Assembly (NCBI GenBank): GCA_020137815.1 | Contig: CM035351.1 | Coordinates: forward strand, 62,001-126,000 | DNA length: 64,000 nt | Source of the DNA: Hormiphora californensis | Taxonomy: Eukaryota; Ctenophora; Tentaculata; Cydippida; Pleurobrachiidae | Direction: 5' to 3' | Shown here: positions 58,101 to 64,000 of the stretch, piece by piece | How the letters are laid out: every line of letters begins with the position of its first letter | Position numbering within the stretch: the first letter of the stretch is position 1 | Translations under genes and position numbers: made by a program | Notes under the pieces: generated by a model | Told to the model about the DNA's origin: nothing | Database searches by the model: none | What the model saw: the letters and a program-made list of their open reading frames with translations, nothing else

Positions 58101-61100
58101 TGTGTCGACACGGTCCTTGCACTGTTACTGCAGCCAAGCCATACAGGGCGGCCCAGTCTATCATGTAGAGTTGGGAGGGACAAACTCAGAGCTCAGTCTA
58201 TCATGTAGAGTTGGGAGGGACAAACTCAGAGCCCAGTCTATTATGTAGAGTTGGGAGGGACAAACTCAGAGCCCAGTCTATCATGTAGAGTTGGGAGGGA
58301 CAAACTCAGAGCCCAGTCTATCATGTAGAGTTGGGAGGGACAAACTCAGAGCCCAGTCTATCATGTAGAGTTGGGAGGGACAAACTCAGAGCCCAGTCTA
58401 TCATGTAGAGTTGGGAGGGACAAACTCAGAGCCCAGTCTATTATGTAGAGTTGGGAGGGACAAACTCAGAGCCCAGTCTATCATGTAGAGTTGGGAGGGA
58501 CAAACTCAGAGCCCAGTCTATCATGTAGAGTTGGGAGGGACAAACTCAGAGCCCAGTCTATCATGTAGAGTTGGGAGGGACAAACTCAGAGCCCAGTCTA
58601 TCATGTAGAGTTGGGAGGGACAAACTCAGAGCCCAGTCTATCATGTAGAGTTGGGAGGGACAAACTCAGAGCCCAGTCTATCATGTAGAGTTGGGAGGGA
58701 CAAACTCAGAGCCCAGTCTATCATGTAGAGTTAGGAGGGACAAACTCAGAGCCCAGTCTATCATGTAGAGTTGGGAGGGACAAACTCAGAGCCCAGTCTA
58801 TCATGTAGAGTTGGGAGGGACAAACTCAGAGCCCAGTCTATTATGTAGAGTTGGGAGGGACAAACTCAGAGCCCAGTCTATCATGTAGAGTTGGGAGGGA
58901 CAAACTCAGAGCCCAGTCTATCATGTAGAGTTGGGAGGGACAAACTCAGAGCCCAGTCTATCATGTAGAGTTGGGAGGGACAAACTCAGAGCCCAGTCTA
59001 TCATGTAGAGTTGGGAGGGACAAACTCAGAGCCCAGTCTATCATGTAGAGTTGGGAGGGACAAACTCAGAGCCCAGTCTAGTGTCCTGCACTGGTCTCCA
59101 ACAGAAGTTTCAAAGTGTTTCTCAAAGAGCTGTGTTTAGTAAACACGCGGCTCACATTGTACAGATTTTCCAGTGTGTGTTTTCCGTTCTAATACGTCTA
59201 ACACATGATCATTGATCAAACACTGCTGTTGGCAAGCCCAGCTGCATACTCGGAGTAGTAGTAGTATTGATAAACGTATTCCACACTAGGCTGGCTCTAG
59301 AAGGGAGGTTTGAGTTTGTCCAGGGAGGCTGGGTCCAGACTGACGAGGCAAACACTCACTACTTCGCGATGACCAATGAAATGTTCGATGGACATCAGTG
59401 GCTCAGCGAAAACTTCCCAGGTATAGCAACACTAGCCTCTCCCAGCCACCAGGTATAGCAACACTACTAGTATTACTAGCCACCGCCCTGATCCCCCGGC
59501 CGACAAGCTCAGCTTTTTCCAAAATCTAAAATTGAAAAGTACCGGTGTAATAAATTTCCCGATTTTCAGAGGCTATACCACGGTCTGGTTGGGCTATTGA
59601 CCCGTTTGGACTGTCCCCTGTGATGGCATATGTCAATAAAATCTTCGGTCTCACTGCTATGCACATTCAGGTGATTCCATTAGCTAGATCTAAGAGGTGT
59701 TCCAGGTCCCACTAGAAGGTGTGAAGGGAAACCAGCCCCACACCTGGTTAGACTTCTTTGTGTTAGTTCTTTGTGATATAAATCCACCTCTCTCCCTCTC
59801 TTTAACACACTATTCTTGACTTAGAGAGTCCACTACTCCATAAAGAATCATCTGGCAAAAACTAGAAACCTCGACTTTCGCTGGAGACAATCGTGGGGTG
59901 AGTGTGAAACAATTTTTGCAAAGTATTAGAACCAGATGGACCTCACATGGTGCAGAATTATCAAGGGGATCCATGGTTAACTGCCAGTCCAATGTTTTCA
60001 CCACAGTGCGAAGAGGACGGTCTTATATGAGACAAAGGGATCCTGTCCAACTGTCCAATGCTCTCATCACACTGTCATGGTTTCTAGGGGTTTACCATGT
60101 ATAAGGTCTACATGGTGCACAAAACCATTGGTTTCTTGCTATAATAATTTCCCCATGTTTTCAGATAAGACAGGTATAACGTCTTGCTATAACTCCATAT
60201 TTTCAGATAAGACAGGTATCACTGATATCCACAATAACAATTCCCCCATGTTTTCAGATAAGACAGGCATAACGTCTTACCATAACAAATTCCCCATGTT
60301 TTCAGATAAGACATATTCCCCCATGTTTTCAGATAAGACAGGTATCACAGATATCCACACACATCTTATTTTCAGATAAGACAGGTATCACTGATATCCA
60401 CACACATCTTATTTTCAGATAAGACAGGTATCACTGATATCCACACACATCTTGTTTTCAGATAAGACAGGTATCACTGATATCCACACACATCTTGTTT
60501 TCAGATAAGACAGGTATCACTGATATCCACACACATCTTGTTTTCAGATAAGACAGGTATCACAGATATCCACACACATCTTGTTTTCAGATAAGACAGG
60601 TATCACAGATATCCACACACATCTTGTTTTCAGATAAGACAGGTATCACTGATATCCACACACATCTTGTTTTCAGATAAGACAGGTATCACTGATATCC
60701 ACACACATCTTGTTTTCAGATAAGACAGGTATCACTGATATCCACACACATCTTGTTTTCAGATAAGACAGGTATCACTGATATCCACACACATCTTGTT
60801 TTCAGATAAGACAGGTATCACTGATATCCACACACATCTTGTTTTCAGATAAGACAGGTATCACTGATATCCACACACATCTTGTTTTCAGATAAGACAG
60901 GTATCACTGATATCCACACACATCTTGTTTTCAGATAAGACAGGTATCACTGATATCCACACACATCTTGTTTTCAGATAAGACAGGTATCACTGATATC
61001 CACACACATCTTGTTTTCAGATAAGACAGGTATCACTGATATCCACACACATCTTGTTTTCAGATAAGACAGGTATCACTGATATCCACACACATCTTGT

Positions 61101-64000
61101 TTTCAGATAAGACAGGTATCACTGATATCCACACACATCTTGTTTTCAGATAAGACAGGTATCACTGATATCCACACACATCTTGTTTTCAGATAAGACA
61201 GGTATCACTGATATCCACACACATCTTGTTTTCAGATAAGACAGGTATCACTGATATCCACACACATCTTGTTTTCAGATAAGACAGGTATCACTGATAT
61301 CCACACACATCTTGTTTTCAGATAAGACAGGTATCACTGATATCCACACACATCTTGTTTTCAGATAAGACAGGTATCACTGATATCCACACACATCTTG
61401 TTTTCAGATAAGACAGGTATCACTGATATCCACACACATCTTGTTTTCAGATAAGACAGGTATCACTGATATCCACACACATCTTGTTTTCAGATAAGAC
61501 AGGTATCACTGATATCCACACACATCTTGTTTTCAGATAAGACAGGTATCACTGATATCCACACACATCTTGTTTTCAGATAAGACAGGTATCACTGATA
61601 TCCACACACATCTTGTTTTCAGATAAGACAGGTATCACTGATATCCACACACATCTTGTTTTCAGATAAGACAGGTATCACTGATATCCACACACATCTT
61701 GTTTTCAGATAAGACAGGTATCACTGATATCCACACACATCATTGTTTTCAGATAAGACAGGTATCACTGATATCCACACACATCTTGTTTTCAGATAAG
61801 ACAGGTATCACTGATATCCACACACATCTTGTTTTCAGATAAGACAGGTATCACTGATATCCACACACATCTTGTTTTCAGATAAGACAGGTATCACTGA
61901 TATCCACACACATCTTGTTTTCAGATAAGACAGGTATCACTGATATCCACACACATCTTGTTTTCAGATAAGACAGGTATCACTGATATCCACACACATC
62001 TTGTTTTCAGATAAGACAGGTATCACTGATATCCACACACATCTTGTTTTCAGATAAGACAGGTATCACTGATATCCACACACATCTTGTTTTCAGATAA
62101 GACAGGTATCACTGATATCCACACACATCTTGTTTTCAGATAAGACAGGTATCACTGATATCCACACACATCTTGTTTTCAGATAAGACAGGTATCACTG
62201 ATATCCACACACATCTTGTTTTCAGATAAGACAGGTATCACTGATATCCACAATAACAATTTCCTGTTTTCAGATAAGACAGGTATCACTGATATCCACA
62301 CACATCTTGTTTTCAGATAAGACAGGTATCACTGATATCCACACACATCTTGTTTTCAGATAAGACAGGTATCACTGATATCCACACACATCTTGTTTTC
62401 AGATAAGACAGGTATCACTGATATCCACACACATCTTGTTTTCAGATAAGACAGGTATCACTGATATCCACACACATCTTGTTTTCAGATAAGACAGGTA
62501 TCACTGATATCCACACACATCTTGTTTTCAGATAAGACAGGTATCACTGATATCCACACACATCTTGTTTTCAGATAAGACAGGTATCACTGATATCCAC
62601 ACACATCTTGTTTTCAGATAAGACAGGTATCACTGATATCCACACACATCTTGTTTTCAGATAAGACAGGTATCACTGATATCCACACACATCTTGTTTT
62701 CAGATAAGACAGGTATCACTGATATCCACACACATCTTGTTTTCAGATAAGACAGGTATCACTGATATCCACACACATCTTGTTTTCAGATAAGACAGGT
62801 ATCACTGATATCCACACACATCTTGTTTTCAGATAAGACAGGTATCACTGATATCCACACACATCTTGTTTTCAGATAAGACAGGTATCACTGATATCCA
62901 CACACATCTTGTTTTCAGATAAGACAGGTATCACTGATATCCACACACATCTTGTTTTCAGATAAGACAGGTATCACATGATATCCACACATCTTGTTTT
63001 CAGATAAGACAGGTATCACTGATATCCACACACATCTTGTTTTCAGATAAGACAGGTATCACTGATATCCACACACATCTTGTTTTCAGATAAGACAGGT
63101 ATCACTGATATCCACACACATCTTGTTTTCAGATAAGACAGGTATCACTGATATCCACACACATCTTGTTTTCAGATAAGACAGGTATCACTGATATCCA
63201 CACACATCTTGTTTTCAGATAAGACAGGTATCACTGATATCCACACACATCTTGTTTTCAGATAAGACAGGTATCACTGATATCCACACACATCTTGTTT
63301 TCAGATAAGACAGGTATCACTGATATCCACACACATCTTGTTTTCAGATAAGACAGGTATCACTGATATCCACACACATCTTGTTTTCAGATAAGACAGG
63401 TATCACTGATATCCACACACATCTTGTTTTCAGATAAGACAGGTATCACTGATATCCACACACATCTTGTTTTCAGATAAGACAGGTATCACTGATATCC
63501 ACACACATCTTGTTTTCAGATAAGACAGGTATCACTGATATCCACACACATCTTGTTTTCAGATAAGACAGGTATCACTGATATCCACACACATCTTGTT
63601 TTCAGATAAGACAGGTATCACTGATATCCACACACATCTTGTTTTCAGATAAGACAGGTATCACTGATATCCACACACATCTTGTTTTCAGATAAGACAG
63701 GTATCACTGATATCCACACACATCTTGTTTTCAGATAAGACAGGTATCACTGATATCCACACACATCTTGTTTTCAGATAAGACAGGTATCACTGATATC
63801 CACACACATCTTGTTTTCAGATAAGACAGGTATCACTGATATCCACACACATCTTGTTTTCAGATAAGACAGGTATCACTGATATCCACACACATCTTGT
63901 TTTCAGATAAGACAGGTATCACTGATATCCACACACATCTTGTTTTCAGATAAGACAGGTATCACTGATATCCACACACATCTTGTTTTCAGATAAGACA
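53781..64000 (+). CDS. MAN2A: Golgi alpha-mannosidase II (GH38), 5' part
   Basis: Exons joining in phase: 53781-53891, 54357-54515, 55022-55067, 55457-55549, 57326-57435, 57636-57697, 59290-59420, 59570-59670 and 59825-59897. The next exon lies past the array end, outside the window. The protein starts [20 protein letters not shown], a short cytoplasmic tail plus signal anchor of a type II Golgi enzyme. A stem follows, then the GH38 domain: [12 protein letters not shown] (metal ligands His and Asp), [41 protein letters not shown] (nucleophile Asp) and [20 protein letters not shown]. The next exon begins [12 protein letters not shown], matching the TDI..HMMPF block of the family. It trims mannose residues in N-glycan maturation (family knowledge). 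Introns carry a 1.4-kb foldback, a 40-bp array and the 43-bp array. Confidence 0.92.
53930..54350 (+). repeat. CCCCTAGCAACC-type repeats in MAN2A intron 1
   Basis: Many short units of cccccctagcaacc with variable C-runs, plus two copies of tgatgacgtgtttggc..atggtaac. They run up to the acceptor of exon 54357. Similar units recur at 55365-55412. Confidence 0.9.
54573..54660 (+). repeat. 21-bp tandem repeat with TGACG motifs
   Basis: Four units of cgtcaatgtgacgacgtgatc (period 21; third and fourth units cgtcagtg...), in MAN2A intron 2. Confidence 0.9.
55090..55178. repeat. (GA)n microsatellite
   Basis: GA run in MAN2A intron 3. Confidence 0.95.
55268..55512 (+). repeat. Duplicated acceptor junction of a MAN2A exon
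   Basis: The intron end (ctgacgttctccatgttacag) and the first ~55 coding bases of exon 55457-55549 are also present about 150 bp upstream (55268-55360), including an intact acceptor at 55306. The upstream copy runs into poly-C instead of the HTHCDPG-coding sequence. Confidence 0.9.
55653..57096. mobile_element. 1.44-kb foldback element, CACGGCGTGCC ends, TAGT TSD
   Basis: Two almost identical ~690-bp arms run in opposite directions from the ends (CACGGCGTGCCCGAGGGTAG) to a ~55-bp loop near 56345-56400 (cactttagtgggcttctgg). TAGT flanks both ends (55649-55652 and 57097-57100), a 4-bp TSD. Arm differences are few, implying a young element or ongoing arm conversion. It sits in a MAN2A intron and shares ends with the element at 52930. 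No transposase. Confidence 0.92.
57118..57325 (+). repeat. Tandem duplication next to a MAN2A acceptor
   Basis: A ~90-bp segment (gtaaacaaccaatcagaact ... ggaccagtatttccacacta) occurs twice in a row. Its second copy runs directly into the acceptor tatttag of exon 57326-57435. Confidence 0.85.
57780..57905. repeat. GC-rich tandem and inverted repeat
   Basis: Three cacactcaggccgcttcgc units are followed by a palindromic block (gcgccaaacgaaggc...gccttcgtttggcgc). In a MAN2A intron; no coding role seen. Confidence 0.8.
58154..59080 (+). repeat. 40-bp minisatellite, ~23 copies
   Basis: Exact 40-bp period of agtctatcatgtagagttgg gagggacaaactcagagccc with very few variants (ttatg in some, ttaggaggg in one). 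It lies in the MAN2A intron between exons 57697 and 59290. Near-identity indicates recent homogenisation. Confidence 0.97.
59411..59472 (+). repeat. Duplicated donor junction of a MAN2A exon
   Basis: The exon end and donor ..cccag|GTATAGCAACACTAG at 59420 is repeated ~40 bp downstream as accag|GTATAGCAACACTA. Confidence 0.7.
60156..64000 (+). repeat. 43-bp array spanning a MAN2A splice acceptor, >80 copies
   Basis: The unit gttttcagATAAGACAGGTA TCACTGATATCCACACACAT ctt repeats at an exact 43-bp period from ~60360 to the window end, with more diverged, longer units at 60156-60360. Each unit has an acceptor (ttgttttcag) and the first coding bases of the next MAN2A exon: after the upstream exon end ..TGG G, AT AAG ACA GGT ATC ACT GAT ATC CAC gives DKTGITDIH. 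In the array the frame then closes at TAA in the following unit. Each unit also has a donor-like ACAG|GTATCA 9 nt after the acceptor. Variant units occur near 61740, 62250 and 62975. The array continues past the window. Confidence 0.97.

Noticed and set aside
60156-64000. Regular 43-bp repeats resembling a CRISPR array
   Set aside because: The units are contiguous with no variable spacers, and they encode the start of a MAN2A exon in a eukaryotic gene.

Overview
The window is nuclear DNA from an invertebrate animal. Genes have many short exons with GT-AG introns. The families include animal ones: APBA/Mint with PTB and tandem PDZ domains, a rhodopsin-like GPCR and Golgi alpha-mannosidase II. 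CR1/jockey- and RTE-type LINEs, TTAA-flanked foldback elements and a short interstitial TTAGGG run are also present. An early-branching animal such as a sponge is possible, but the sequence alone does not decide this. No bacterial features, CRISPR arrays, tRNA or rRNA genes were recognised.

Layout. 1-2.6 kb: last four exons of an APBA/Mint gene (+), preceded by a 59-bp tandem array. 4.6-18.2 kb: four genes head to tail on the minus strand, in transcription order LENG1, ABT1/ESF2-like, AFG2A (SPATA5)-like and MPND. They are separated by about 146, 150 and 50 bp. MPND carries an apparently intact CR1-like LINE in one intron. ABT1 and AFG2A carry several one-base frameshifts as assembled. 18.6-20 kb: foldback elements. 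20.2-23.0 kb: an eight-exon orphan GPCR (-). 23-28 kb: no gene seen. 28.1-36.85 kb: homopolymer-inflated sequence with a 100-N gap, probably an assembly artefact. 37.7-50.0 kb: a 22-exon minus-strand gene whose exons all join in phase. It encodes a copine-type C2 domain, an acidic linker, a PARG-like (DUF2263/TIGR02452) domain, three WWE domains and the start of a fourth. An intact RTE-type LINE sits in its first intron. 50.4-53.7 kb: foldbacks and repeats. 53.8-64 kb: the 5' part of an alpha-mannosidase II gene (+), ending inside a 43-bp array of more than 80 copies.

The most striking signal recurs across unrelated genes. Tandem duplications repeatedly span exon-intron junctions, so the array unit contains a splice acceptor or donor plus the adjoining coding bases. 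Examples occur in APBA, MPND (several junctions plus the stop codon), the GPCR, the C2-PARG-WWE gene (several junctions) and MAN2A. In APBA and MAN2A the unit holds a good acceptor followed by an in-frame stop, so correct splicing must use the last copy.

Second, LENG1, ABT1 and the GPCR have a strong 3' splice acceptor only 1-3 nt before the start codon, and four genes are packed in one direction. This would fit 5'-UTR introns or spliced-leader trans-splicing of an operon-like unit. Third, the C2-PARG-WWE fusion looks like an unfamiliar ADP-ribose reader/eraser architecture.
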